Origin: Paramecium pentaurelia | Lineage: Eukaryota; Ciliophora; Oligohymenophorea; Peniculida; Parameciidae | Length of the DNA stretch: 64,000 bases | Assembly (NCBI GenBank): GCA_905183005.1 | Contig: CAJJDO010000001.1 | Location: 129,836-193,835 of the forward strand | Direction of reading: 5' to 3' | Shown: positions 1 to 11,534 of the stretch, piece after piece | How positions within the stretch are numbered: position 1 is the stretch's first letter | Layout: every line of letters begins with the position of its first letter | Notes under the pieces: generated by a model | What the model was told of the DNA's origin: nothing | Database searches by the model: none | Seen by the model: only the letters and a program-made list of their open reading frames with translations | Made by a program: the position numbers and the translations under genes

Positions 1-1121
1 ATTTCTACCCATTAGTCTAACTAATCCCACACCATTTTCTGCACAATTAGCTTCAACATATGCTGATTTAATAGCATTGATTGCTTCCTAATTATATATA
101 TATTATTGTATTTACTTCAACAGCTGTTTCAAAACCAAATGATTCATCAATAATAGCAATATCATTATCTATAGTTTTAGGTATACCAACAATTGATATC
201 TTAAGTTTTCTCTTTCTTAATTCTTTAAACAATTCTAAGACTCCTCCATGAGTTCCATCTCCACCTAAACAAAATACTTAATTAATTCCATGATTAACTA
301 TTGCCTCTACAATTTTATTTAAATCAAATCCTCCTCTTGATGAACCTAATATAGTTCCTCCCAAATTATGTATATTTTTAACATAATTTGCATCAAACTT
401 TATCCAATCATATGTATAAAATCCTTTATATCCATACTTTATTCCATAAATATCTTAAACTCCATAATTGTAATGCAATGACATATATAATTCTCTAATT
501 ACCACATTCAATCCTGGACATAATCCTCCACATGTTACTATTGCAGCCTACATATTAAAATATTTATACCTTCACTGTTTTTGGATCAAAGAATAATGAT
601 TTACGTGGTCCTGCTCTCAACCATTTCTTTGTCTAATCTATTCTTTTACCAGGACCAAATACAGCAGTATTAATTACATATGATCCACAATAGATAAAGG
701 CATCATCTGGTAAAAATCCACCTCCTCCAAAGACCGATCTCAAATTGCCTTCACCTAACAATGGTGATTTAATATTTGGAAATTCATCATCTAATCCTAA
801 TGAAAGATGATTCACTCTCTCAATATCACATGTGGCACTATTTAAGAATTTAATTTCATCAAGTAATGGATTTTCAGAGTTTAAGAGTGCCTCTGGAACT
901 GGAGCCTGTTTTGAGTTGACTATATTAATATCTTATAATACCAAATGATCTCTTTCTAAGTTATAGACTCCTTATAGGTTTTGGATCCTCTTCTATCTAC
1001 TTTCTATTTAATCGATTTATTAGAAAATCTGTGATCAATCCAGATGCCAATGTAATTCCAGCATAAAAGAGAGTGGAATCTAAATGTATTATATTATCTT
1101 ATATTTACTTGATTCACTCAT
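1..1121 (-). CDS. PFK: 6-phosphofructokinase, 3' end outside window
   Basis: This enzyme phosphorylates fructose 6-phosphate in cytosolic glycolysis. Reading from ATG at 1121 on the minus strand gives the family's core motifs: GGLCPGLN, LGSSRGGFD, CLGGDGTHGG (substrate/nucleotide loop), GIPKTIDNDI (catalytic Asp) and GFETAVE. This is the plant/protist clade of PFK. The second residue pair GG-DG rather than GG-DD predicts ATP rather than pyrophosphate as donor; that is family knowledge, not measured here. A first exon of only 13 bases is joined by a 29-base intron, followed by 22-, 22- and 28-base introns. The residues after the first exon are hydrophobic and could anchor or target the protein. 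The C-terminus lies beyond position 1. Confidence 0.93.
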
Positions 1122-1392
1122 TTAGATAATTTTAATTAAATAAATAATAAATCATAATGACAATCATATATTATTCATTCTTAAATTGAGAGAAGAGTAA
1201 TTAAAGTGCATCTTAATGAATATCTTTTTCATTTATTTATAATTATTTATATTTTAAAAAACCTTTTCTCATTTTTATTCAAATCCTTTTTATTGTCTTC
1301 CAAAACATATATCTAATACATGTATATCTAATATCATTATTTTCATAATTAATTAAATAAAATAGTTGTTTAATTTTAGTATTTTAATTAAA

Positions 1393-2019
1393 ATGTAAAA
1401 ATAGAGACTCAAGTAATTGCAACTTGATTAACCTACTCCTATTAAGCAAAGTTCAGCATATCGTAAATTTTATGATGAGCAATTTGTTATTCTATAATAA
1501 CAATACCCTAAAAGAACAACAGAAGAACTTATTAAATTGATTAAGTTAAAATGGAAAGCCAAAGAAAGAATGAATACACATAAGTATTTCTAAAAAAATG
1601 GGTTTGTGAACATAAATGATACTGAAAGAGTCCCTGTACCTTAACCTCCTCCTTCTGTTATGATAATGTTTAATAATTTATAATGTCTCCAAGCTTCCAA
1701 AAACAAATGAGGTAGCATCTTGAGATGACCCATCCCGAGTACAATGGAACATAGATAGATCGCACTATTAAATTCGAATGGGGTTCAAATTCGGCCTTGA
1801 AAGAGAAAGCTGCCGATGAATATAAAAAGTTGAGACAAGTTAATTAGTATAAAATATGTATAGGAATTTGAAAACCAAAAGAAAGAATTCATAATTAAAT
1901 ATGGTTTCTGGCCATAGCATAAAAAGTTTTAAGGTGAGTAAGTTAAATAGATCCAAAATACCAGTTATCAACCAAATCCATTGGTTTAATTGCTAAACAA
2001 AAAAGTCAAATATGAATGA
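1393..2019 (+). CDS. tandem HMG-box-like protein, 191 aa
   Basis: Two HMG-box-like segments lie in tandem. The first (residues about 15-55) has the pattern SAYRKF-x2-EQ...YP-x2-T...KWKA. The second (about 90-155) starts PPPSVMIIF, continues HPEYNG...EWGS and ends AADEYKKLRQEFENQKKEF, which fits helix 3 of an HMG box. Such proteins bend DNA or bind chromatin in the nucleus. Two introns are needed: a 26-base one beginning GTTTAATA and ending CCAAG, and a 25-base one beginning GTTAATTA and ending TATAG; without them the frame breaks. The match is by pattern only, and the first box is weak. It lies divergently from PFK with 271 bases between starts. Confidence 0.66.
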
Positions 2020-2600
2020 AATTAATCAAAATGAGTTAAAAATAATACAACAAACTACTTACAATCTCAGAACATAAGGATTTTTAACAGTTTCTATTCC
2101 CTAATATTAGATACTTAATTTTTAAAATTAAATCTTTTCTTTTCACTAAAAAGAGCGCGAACTTCAAACAAATAAGTATATATCTTAATCATACATTCTT
2201 ATAACAGAGATGACGCTATTTTTGTGTATTAACTCTTTTCATATTTTCAAATTACTCTCTATCTATTCTCATGTTCAATCAGTATTAATAAACTTAAGAT
2301 TTAGTATATATTGATCAATTAAATTTGAATAATAAAAGGATATCTAAATTATTCTAAACATTTCTATTAATTTATCAAACTTTAAAATAATAAGAAAGAA
2401 TAATAGAAATAAAAGACAATTAAATTTTGATATCTGTAAAATAAATAATTTATTAACAATTATCTATTTCAAATAAGAGTAGATTAATAAAATAATGTAT
2501 ATTTATTGAAATTCTATTCAACCTATAAACTCTCAAAATTTATTCGTCTTAAAATTTATTTTCTAACTTTATTGAATTATAAATTTATTCAAATTATTAA
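2020..2600. other. AT-rich intergenic stretch
   Basis: No gene supported. A small island with the sequence gagcgcgaac near 2151 stands out from the AT-rich background but forms no recognisable feature. Confidence 0.6.
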
Positions 2601-4224
2601 ATGTCTAGTTTTGCTTCAAGAACAGGCTAAAAAGTTAATGTTAAATTTATTTTTAGATAAAAGAATGGTGGGGAGCCAAAGTAACAGTAGATCCCTAATT
2701 GGAAGCAAAGAAATAAAAGATTAATGAAATAGATTAATATATTAAAGGATTAAATTAATCCTTTAGCAATGTTAGTGCCTTATTTTAATGTAGATATTTC
2801 AAAAATCATATAGAAATGCATGGACATATGGGAAAGATCAGTGCTATATCATCAAAACTTTTTGAAAGAGAAACAGACACAAACAAAAGAATTGGAATTG
2901 AAGTAGCATCTATGTTTGGGAATTTATCAGAATTATTTAGATCAAAAGTATCTTAATAAGTAAAAGTTAGAATGAACCAGTTTAAGAAATAAATAAAAAT
3001 TTCTTAGATTGGTTTCAAATGATTGAAACTTTGAAAGTACAATTAGCCAATTTCTAAGAAATTCGTTTAGTTTATGATCATTACAAAATGAAAGTAGAAG
3101 AATTAGAAAAAGATAAATCAAATGCTTTATAGAAAGGACAACCTGAAGATTTCAAATTATCTGATAAAATTCGAAGAGTAATTAAATTAGATTATACTGT
3201 TAGAATTAAAGTAAGCTTTCCAGTTCTGAAACCAACTATAAATAAAAACTTTCAGAGATATTAAATAATATGAATAAATTATTGGGAAACTATTTTAAAA
3301 TAATAAATTCAAGTCTCGATACAGTATATAATATTAATTATTTAGTTTATTAATATTAATTATGATTTATATATGAATGCTAAATCTATTGTGAAAAAGA
3401 ATTTAAAAGCTTTTAATAAATTTAAATATCCAGAATAAGAGCCTATTATTGATTTATTAAAAGATTAAAAAGAAATGGCAACATTATTAGAAAGAGAATT
3501 TATAAAAGAAAAAGAATTAAAAGAATTAAAAGAAAAAGAATAAGAAAAAGAAAAAGAAAAAGAAAAAGAGAAAGAAAAAGAGAAATTAAATTAATAATAA
3601 TCATAATCATAATCATAATTTGCACCTCCATAATAAACTCCTTAATGGGATTTAAATAATAAATTTAATCCTTTTGGATAAAGTTAACCAATCAACTCTA
3701 ATGGATATTAAAATAATTCTATAATTCCATAATAAATTAATACATAAATGAATAATTTTTAAAGTAATTTTGTTAACTAATAATAATAATAATTTGTTAG
3801 TCCAATGACACCAACATAAAGATAATCTATAAACAATAATTTATTTAATTAGTAAAATTTCTAATAACCATTTGATGATGTTGGATTTTAAATGATGACT
3901 GATATAAGATAAAGTCAAATGTAGAATAATAGATAATAACAACAATAGTATGCACAAAGTTTAATAATAAGCCCTACGAACTTTGGTAATAATAATAATC
4001 CTTTTGCTAATTAATAATATCTAAATCAACGACCTAGTTTATAATAGCCATAGTCATAATTAATATAATAATTTGATACTCCATTAAATAGAATACAGCC
4101 ACCAGGATCATAAAACCCATTTTTTGATATTGATAATGATCTTTCTAAAAGGGCAATTTAGGATAATCCCTACACGTATAATCAATAATGGTAGGATAAT
4201 TAGAAAACTAATCCCTTTTCTTGA
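2601..4224 (+). CDS. BAR-domain protein with Q/N-rich tail and four NPF motifs, 509 aa
   Basis: The N-terminal ~240 residues look like a BAR domain (membrane-bending dimer): EWWGAK near the start, IGIEVASMFGNLSELF, and the typical third-helix motif YDHYKMKVEELEKDK. A run of alternating Lys/Glu (about 3480-3590) then leads into a long Gln/Asn/Pro-rich tail. The tail contains four Asn-Pro-Phe tripeptides (NPFG, NPFA, NPFF and a terminal NPFS just before TGA). NPF is the ligand of EH domains in clathrin-mediated endocytosis, so I infer an endocytic adaptor that couples curvature to EH-domain partners. Four introns (23, 23, 26, 22 bases) give an exact reading frame. It could also be called amphiphysin/Rvs-like; I see no SH3 domain. 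Confidence 0.85.
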
Positions 4225-4472
4225 TTTATTAAAATATTTCAAAAATATATTTTTGTATCACAATTTTTTAATATAAATTATTATATTGTTTTAGAAAATA
4301 CACATTAAATATAATAGTAATTTTGACTAGTTATTAAAATAGATAAAGATGAATCATTATAATAATTTATTTTATTGATTTACTGATTTAATTAAATGAA
4401 AAATAAATATAATTAAATAGTTTATTTAATGAAGAATTATATGCAGAATTGAATAATATCGATTAAAATAAC

Positions 4473-4938
4473 TCAATTCTTCTTAATTAATTTTCTAGTT
4501 TGATATTGATGATTAGGTACTACATTTTCATCATTGTATTTAATTGAACCTTCTGAACTAATGATAATTATAAATAAAGTACCCATTTATTTTTTTGAGG
4601 GTCCATCTGATTTTTTTGAGTCTTCAAAATCCAGTTTTCTATAATTAGTTTTACATATTTCTGCTTCCTAATATTTTATTAAGTAAATACTTCTAGTCTA
4701 TTGATCTTGGATACTAAATCTCCTTTTTCTGAAAGCAATTCTTTTAGTTATTGAGTCAAGACTACATTAGCAATGTATAGTCTCATATATTCATGTTAAT
4801 AATTGATTCCTCTTTTTTATTCAAATGAAGCTACAATATCCTCATCAACTTATTCTCCCATAGTTGGAGTGTAGAGAAGTCCCTTTCTAATGGAGTCACT
4901 AAAAAATGGTTGGAAATGGCATACCAATTATCAAGCAT
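4473..4938 (-). CDS. hypothetical small protein, 138 aa
   Basis: I do not recognise this protein. ATG at 4938 begins a short exon (MLDN) followed by a 26-base intron (GTATGCC...TTTTAG). A charged segment DEDIVASFEQKRG and a likely helical part (LTQQLKELLSEKGDLVSKINRLE) come next, then a 23-base GTATTT...TATTAG intron and a C-terminus ending RKLIKKN. The arrangement resembles a short coiled-coil protein. A 25-base segment (GTACTT...CATTAG) looks like a third intron, but removing it breaks the frame, so I keep it as coding. Frame length is exact with two introns. Confidence 0.6.
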
Positions 4939-5421
4939 TTGAATTCAAATTTATTATTATTTATGTAATGCAAATTTCTAAATGTTAATTTTTTAATGTA
5001 ATTTTATTTATAAAGTTATAAAACCGTATAAAAACATTTAAAAAGTAAGTTCTTCAATCAAGATAGAGTAGCATATTCATAATATGTTGTAGATTTTATA
5101 TGAATATTTTACATATAAATAATGAAATGTATTACTTTAAAAATATCTATGTATTTACTTTGATTATATAAATTGAATTCTTTAATAAAGAGTTTCATAA
5201 CTTTGATTTTAAATAGTCTACATTATAACAGAAATAATGAAAAAATACTTACAAAAAATTTTATAAATTTTCTGATCTCTTATTCAATTAGACTTTTATT
5301 ATAAAAGTAATATATACACTTAAACTTTAAGATGGTAAACAAAGCTAATAATATCAATTAATGCTGATTAAGTTTGTGAGTATCAAGTTATTGTAGATGA
5401 GAAATAAATTATTATTAAATA
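4939..5421. other. intergenic region between divergent genes
   Basis: AT-rich, no open frame with recognisable protein character; presumably holds the promoters of the two divergent neighbours. Confidence 0.55.
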
Positions 5422-6803
5422 ATGAATATATATTCACGATTTTTGAGTAGATATTACTTTGGCACAGTGAAGATCTTTAAGTTACCTGATTTGGGTGAAA
5501 GTAAATGTTATTATGAATTTAGAAATCAAGGAAGCCACAATAAAAAAATGGCATGTTAAGATAGGAGATCGAGTAAATGAAGTACGTCATTTTTTTGATA
5601 ATAGTTCGATCCTGTTGCGGATGTTTCTACAGATAAGATGTTCACTCAAATTCCAAGTAATTACACAGGGAAGATTCATAAATTGTTTCACTAAGAAGAT
5701 GAAACCTGTTTAGTGGGTGGAGATTTCTTAGAAATAGAGGTAGAATCTGATACTCAAGAATCAGCATCTTCATAGCCTTAACATCATTAAGTGAAATAAG
5801 AAGACACAAAACAATAAGAAATACATTAAACTATTCAAACTAATAATACTCCTTCAGTATAATTAGATTAATTATCTATAGAATCATAAATTAGCAACAC
5901 CAGCTGTTCGTCATTTGGCAAAACAAAAAGGAATAGATTTGAATAAGATTTAAGGTAGTGGCTAAGATGGAAGAATATTAAAGACAGATCTTGAAAAATA
6001 AGTACAATCACCAAAAGAACAACCATAATCATCCACTAAAATTAACATCAAAAGTGAATCCACATCCACTGTTATCAAAATGTCAGATTTTTAAAAGGGA
6101 ATGCAAAAATCAATGACTGAGGCTAATTCCATTCCTCATTTATATTTAAAAGAAGAAGTTGATCTCACAGAACTTGCATAAATGAGAGAATAGTTGAAAA
6201 AAGAAAAGAATATTACATTCATGACTCTACTTATTAAATCCTTTTCATTGGCTTTGACAAAATATCCTATATTAAATTCAACATATGATACAACAAAGTA
6301 ATTTGAATATACATAACATTCATCACATAATGTGTCTGTGGCTTTAGACTCTCCTAAAGGTTTAGTGGTCCCTAATATTAAAAATGTATAGAATCTATCA
6401 ATTAGTTAAATCTAAGATGAATTGAATAGGTAATTTAAATTCTTAATATAATATAGATTAAGAACTTTAGGAGAAAAGGGATAATTAAGTTTTAATGAAT
6501 TATCTGGAGGCACAATATGTTTGAGTAATATTGGAACAATAGGTGGTACATATACTGGTCCACTTATTCTTGCTCCATAAGTTTGTATTGTTGGTATTGG
6601 TAGATTGATGACTGTGCCAAGATATGATGCTAAGATGAATATTGTTCCAAGGAAAATTGTAATTATTTAAATTTTATATTTAGATGAACCTTAGTTTCGG
6701 TTGTGATCATAGGGTTATTGATGGAGCAACTGTAGCAAGATTTAATAATGTTTGGAAAACATATTTAGAAAATCCAACATCCATGTTTATTCATCTTAAA
6801 TGA
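5422..6803 (+). CDS. dihydrolipoamide acyltransferase (2-oxoacid dehydrogenase E2), branched-chain type likely
   Basis: E2 core enzyme of a mitochondrial 2-oxoacid dehydrogenase complex: it moves an acyl group from E1 via lipoyl-lysine to CoA. Order of domains: short presumed mitochondrial leader (MNIYSRFLSRYYFG), lipoyl domain starting KLPDLGE with lipoyl-lysine motif VSTDKMF, a Q/T-rich linker, E1/E3-binding domain (LATPAVRHLAKQ...GSGQDGRI), then the catalytic domain with SVALDSPKGLVVPNI, LSNIGTIGGT and active-site motif DHRVIDGA near the C-terminus. One lipoyl domain and the sequence style fit the branched-chain (DBT) enzyme best, but I cannot exclude another E2. Four introns (22, 23, 25, 25) are certain; a fifth of 27 bases in the catalytic domain is a multiple of three and is supported only by family fit. 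Confidence 0.92.
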
Positions 6804-7258
6804 TTATTAAATTAAGAGTAAAGAAATAAAATTTATAATAATTAAAATTATTTAATTTTAGAATTCTAATCAAATGAATTCTTACTAATTGAATATATAT
6901 TAATCAAATTCTATAATTAATTATACTCCTAAAATATATTATTATTGATATTATAAATTTTCATGTTTTACTCTCTAAAATAATTAAAGAATTTTATTTC
7001 ATTGATATTTAGTAGTCATGATTTTATTCTTAATTATTAAGTATTATAATAGATTTCTTATCATCTTAGATCTAAAATACTTTGATTATTATTTGATTTG
7101 TATAATAGAAACAGATTTAATGATAGAAACAAAACTATATTTTATGTTTTATATATAAAAATCAATATAAATTATTTGAAGATTGATAATAATAGTGGAA
7201 TTAATGAGTAATTATTTAAATTATATTGCAATTGAATTTAATGAAGATTGAATAAATC
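6804..7258. other. intergenic region between convergent genes
   Basis: AT-rich, contains only the 3' flanks of the two convergent neighbours; no gene supported. Confidence 0.6.
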
Positions 7259-8068
7259 TCATTTTTCTTTCTTCTCTTTCATTAAGATTTTTAGAACTCT
7301 AATAAAAATTTTGATTATATCTGTGTATATCATAATTGATCCCAAAATGTAATCATCTACAGTTAATCTTAGTTGTTTGTCTCCAATGATTAATTAGATG
7401 TCATATACCTATATTAATTATTAATTTATACCAAATAAAATCCTAACATTATTGCACCTCCAATCAAATAAATTTAATATGCAAAAGAGCTTCTGAAGAT
7501 GAAATATGTGATTCCAGCTATACAGCAACCAAATGAAAATAGAAAAACTATAATTTGTTATTGAATATATATTTACTAGCTGCTCCATGATATGAGAGAT
7601 CATTTTTAGTTGTCATAGCATACGTGGCTAAAGCAACAACAATACCTGTTGTAATTAAGAATGCTTAGAAGATTAGTTCTGGATCACTGATTTAAGCGCA
7701 TGTAATGGCTAAAGCAATTGCTTCACTTAAAGTGAAGACGCTAAGTAAAATATAATTTAATGGAAATTTTCTTGCTGAAGCTTGATAGAAATTCATAAAA
7801 ATTTAAATTTACATTTGCTTAAGTATAACCATATTCCTGTTACAATAGTAGCAATAACAGCAGGTATATAAAGAATTTCACATAATGTCTCGATAAACTT
7901 AAAACTCATTGCCCCATATGCTACTAATGATGTAGCCATAAGTTAAAAGCCTACAATAGAGAAGACTTTTTTAGCAAAATTCTTTTAGGCATCTCCAAGC
8001 AATGATGAATCAACTTAAGCTTTTTCATATCGGTATTATTCACTTTAAGGAACAGATTGATATTCCAT
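7259..8068 (-). CDS. Bax inhibitor-1 / lifeguard (TMBIM) family membrane protein, 241 aa
   Basis: This is a multi-pass membrane protein of the BI-1/TMBIM family, calcium-leak proteins of ER, Golgi or related membranes. After a soluble N-terminus (MEYQSVPQSEQYRYEK) it shows about seven hydrophobic segments. Family landmarks are ARKFPLNYILLSVFTLSEA, LATYAMTTKNDLSYHGAA, and the C-terminal VYDIQLIIGD...LTVDDYILGSIMIYTDIIKIF. The conserved YD-x-Q and DDYI acidic residues at the proposed pore are present. Introns of 32, 29 and 23 bases restore an exact frame; the 32-base one ends CAAG rather than TAG. Length is normal for the family. Confidence 0.93.
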
Positions 8069-8192
8069 TTCTATAAAAAATTAATGATTTCAAGCATTTA
8101 GAAATAATGATTAGGTTATGATAAATATTTTCGAAAAATTAAATACCCCCTTAATATATGAAATATTTAAATCCACATTTTTTTATAAATTA

Positions 8193-9309
8193 ATGGAAGG
8201 CGGAGCTTAACCAACTACAAATGAAACAAAAGAAGGACATGAATTACATGTTCAAACCTTAGAAAATAAGATTAGAGAACTTCCTCTAAAGGATAGACTC
8301 AAAGCTATTGCCATCTAACATCATTATCTATAAAAAGAGAAATTAGACAAGGAATGTGATGAGAAGATTCATGCTGTTTAAAAACAATATGATATTAAAT
8401 CATTACCAATCTATGCAGAATAACAATCTCTCATTAATGGTTAAAGAGCTGTAAGTGCAGAAGAACAAGAACTTTTTAAGGATTTCTTTTCTGAAGCTGA
8501 ATTATAAGAAGCTCTTTAAATTGCCTAAAAAACAGAACCAATTGATAATTATTGGGGAACTGTCTTAACAAATTGCGATAATTTATCTCATGTTTTTGGA
8601 GAAAAGGATAAAGACATCCTTAAATACTTAACTTCAATTGTTTTGGAAACCTCAGCTGATACTGAAGTCTTCACTCTTAGATTTACATTTAAAGATAATG
8701 AATATTTCAAGAATAAAGAATTGACAAAGAAATTTATTATTGAAGAAGGCAAAGATTTCCCTACAAGTACAGTTGGAACTGTAATAGAATGGAATGAAGG
8801 CAAAGATGTTACAGTTAAGATAGTAGAAAAAGTAAATGATTTATTAATATTTAAGAAATAAAAAAATAAGAAGACAGGAGCATCTAGAGTAATCAAAAAG
8901 AAGGAAACATAATTAAGTTTCTTCAATTTCTTCAAGAATTCAGAAGATAAGGATGAAGGAGATGAAGAAGGAAAAGCTGGAGTATTAAATATTTATAATA
9001 ATTTATAGAATATTGATGAAGATTATGAAATTGGAAAGACAATAGCAGAAGAAGTCATACCTTATAGTTTAGAATATTTCTTAGGAATTAATCCAGATGA
9101 TGAAGATTATGAAGATGTTGATGAAGATGAAGATGATGAGGATGATGAAGATGAAGAAGATGATGATGATGAAGGTGATGATAAAAAGAAAAAGAGTGTA
9201 AGTTTTATTATATAAATTTTATTAGTAAAGAAAGAAGAGTGGTGACAGTAAAAAGTCTGATAAAGATAAAAAAGGAAAAGCTGAAAAACCAGAATGCAAA
9301 TAATAATGA
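8193..9309 (+). CDS. NAP1: nucleosome assembly protein (NAP1 family), 362 aa
   Basis: Histone H2A-H2B chaperone. The N-terminal half has the long dimerisation helix, then the earmuff fold with IDNYWGTVLTNCDNL, VLETSADTEVFTLRFTF and TGASRVIKKKETQLSFFNFF, and the second half has VIPYSLEYFLGINP. A strongly acidic tract of Asp/Glu follows (about 9100-9180), then a basic tail. The last five codons before TGA read Cys-Lys-Gln-Gln preceded by Glu (ECKQQ), i.e. a CaaX-type farnesylation box identical to the one known from animal and plant NAP1 proteins. One 28-base intron (GTAAGT...TATTAG) lies between the acidic tract and the tail. Confidence 0.95.
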
Positions 9310-9492
9310 GAGTATTGGTTTGTGTACAAAAATTATAATTTATATTTTAATTTTATATATTTCTTAAAGAAGATATTATCTAATTTTATATAATCCTAAC
9401 CATTCCTATATATGTGAATTCTTTAAATCAAATTTAAATAATAATGTTATTAATTTGTTAAATTACTTTTTAATATTAATATTTTATCAATA

Positions 9493-11019
9493 TCAAATGT
9501 TCTCAACTTCTACCAATTATTTTTCTTTCATTGAAGGAAAACCACCCTCTTATGTAATTACAAGATTCTTATAACCATTTTTAACGAGAAGACTCATTGC
9601 AATCTTTGCTCTTCCTCCTGTTTTACAATAAACATGAACAATCTTATCTTTAGGAATCTTAGCAAGATTAGCTTCTACTTCAGGCAATGGAACTCTAATA
9701 GCTCCTTTTATAATTCCTGTCTCTTTATGTTCTCCTGGTCCTCTAACATCTAAAAATGCATGTTTTTCTATTTATAGATAAAATTATAATACCTGGATCA
9801 GCTTTGACATCACAAAATTCAACAAGACTGACTAATTTTACAGTTGTTGCCAATGGTCCTCCATTATTTTTATAAACTTCAAATCCTCCTTATAAATAGC
9901 CTAAAATATTATCATATCCAATTCTTAATAATCTGAGAATTGTGTCTTATGCTTCACCTTAATTAGCTATAATTATTAATTTAGTATCTGGTTTAATAAC
10001 AGCTCCTACAAAATTGACTAATCCTGACATAAATGTAATATTGATAGCTCCATCTATAATTCCATCTGCTACATTTGGTCTTGTATCTAATATGGTTGCT
10101 CCTGATTTAGCAAAGCCCATAAATTATTCAAAAGTCAATGCCTTTTAAACATCATTTAATAAAACAGTGATATCAGCTGGTCCATTTTTATTCTAGATAT
10201 TATGAGATTTATAAAATTACAAGTTTGGCATCATGGAAAAAGTATTGAGGTGGTTTTGGCATACCTTCAAGAACTTATTTAGTGAAATCTTCCTTTGACA
10301 TAGGTTGCAAAGCATAATTTTTTTATTTTTAAATTCCAATAGTGCAATACTTTCCTGCTCCAATAGCTTTGCCACATGATGAACCTGCACCATGTCCTGG
10401 ATATACAATTACATCATCATTTAATTTCATAACCTTATTTCTTAATGAATCATAGAGATATGAAGCCAACATCTCAACTGTCAATTCTCCACTCTTCACA
10501 GCCAAATCAGGTCTGCCTACTTCACCCAAAAATAATGTGTCTCCTGTATAGACTGAATGGTCTTTTCCTTTAGAAACTAAAACAAAACAACTGGATTCCA
10601 TTGTATGTCCTGGAGTGTGATCAACTCTTATCTAGACTAATCCAAGTGGTAACAATTCCCCATCTTTAGCTTATTTCATAGGGAAATTTGCAACTGCTGT
10701 TGGACCATATACTATAGTGGCTCCAGTGATTGCTGCTAATTCTCTATGTCCACTCACAAAATCTGCATGAAAATGTGTCTCAAGTACCCATTTAATATTA
10801 GCATTTCTTTCTTTGGCTAATTCACTATCAATAAATATATAAGTATTACACATATTATTCAATATCCCTCAAGGGATCAATTACAGCAGCTTCTCCTTTA
10901 GATTCAATGTAATAAGAAAATGTGGACAAACATTCGATGTAGTATTGTTGTATAAAGAAGTCTGCGTTATCAACTTTCTCTCCTGGTTGATTCTCATAGA
11001 TGCGTGGAGCTGCTTTCAT
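9493..11019 (-). CDS. persulfide dioxygenase fused to two rhodanese domains, 482 aa
   Basis: The N-terminal ~240 residues are a metallo-beta-lactamase-fold persulfide dioxygenase (ETHE1 type): metal-ligand motif THFHADFVSGH, HTPGHTMESS, and GDTLFLGEVGRPD. Two rhodanese domains follow. The first (LDTRPNVADGIIDGAINI...IIIANQGEAQ) has no cysteine at the usual catalytic place. The second has the active loop VYCKTGGRA. The order dioxygenase, dead rhodanese, live rhodanese is the one known from bacterial CstB, which oxidises persulfides and makes thiosulfate. I infer sulfide/persulfide detoxification, probably mitochondrial, though the start MKAAPRIYENQ shows no clear leader. Three introns (25, 28, 25 bases) fit exactly. 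Confidence 0.93.
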
Positions 11020-11534
11020 TAAAGATTATATATTAATTGCATTTTACAAGATTCTGCTTCCAATTTTTATATCAAAAAATAATGCGCACTAAAATTTTTA
11101 TATATGATGTAAAATTGTCGGTAACTAAAAAAATCATTCTAAATTCTTAAAGATATTAATTTATAATTTTTATCAAAAGGACTCTTTAATTAGTTTCATT
11201 TGACATTTACAAAGCCTGTATTCTTATGAATAACAATGTATTCACATAAGTACATGATTAATTTATAAGATTAATTCAGATTCTCAAATCATTTAATATA
11301 AGAATTCATTACTAAATCAAATAAAAATGCTTAAGTATTAAATATATAATAATTGAAATTTACAGAAAAGAAAACAAAAATTTAATTTCATAAAGAGATG
11401 AACTGAAATTCAAAAATAAAATGAATAATTTATAGATTATCAAGAACTATTAAAAAGAGTTAAAATATATCTCCAGTTTTATATTGTCATCTAAAAAACA
11501 ATAAAATTAATTTTTGTAACATAAATTGATTTAA
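11020..11534. other. intergenic region
   Basis: AT-rich upstream flank of the persulfide dioxygenase and downstream flank of the protease; nothing recognisable. Confidence 0.6.

Noticed and set aside
4520..4620. A 25-base GTACTT...CATTAG segment that looks like a further intron in the small gene at 4473-4938
   Set aside because: Removing it breaks the frame, whereas leaving it in gives a continuous C-terminus.
8588..8935. A 115-residue minus-strand frame
   Set aside because: It is antisense to the NAP1 gene, whose plus-strand reading is continuous and recognisable.
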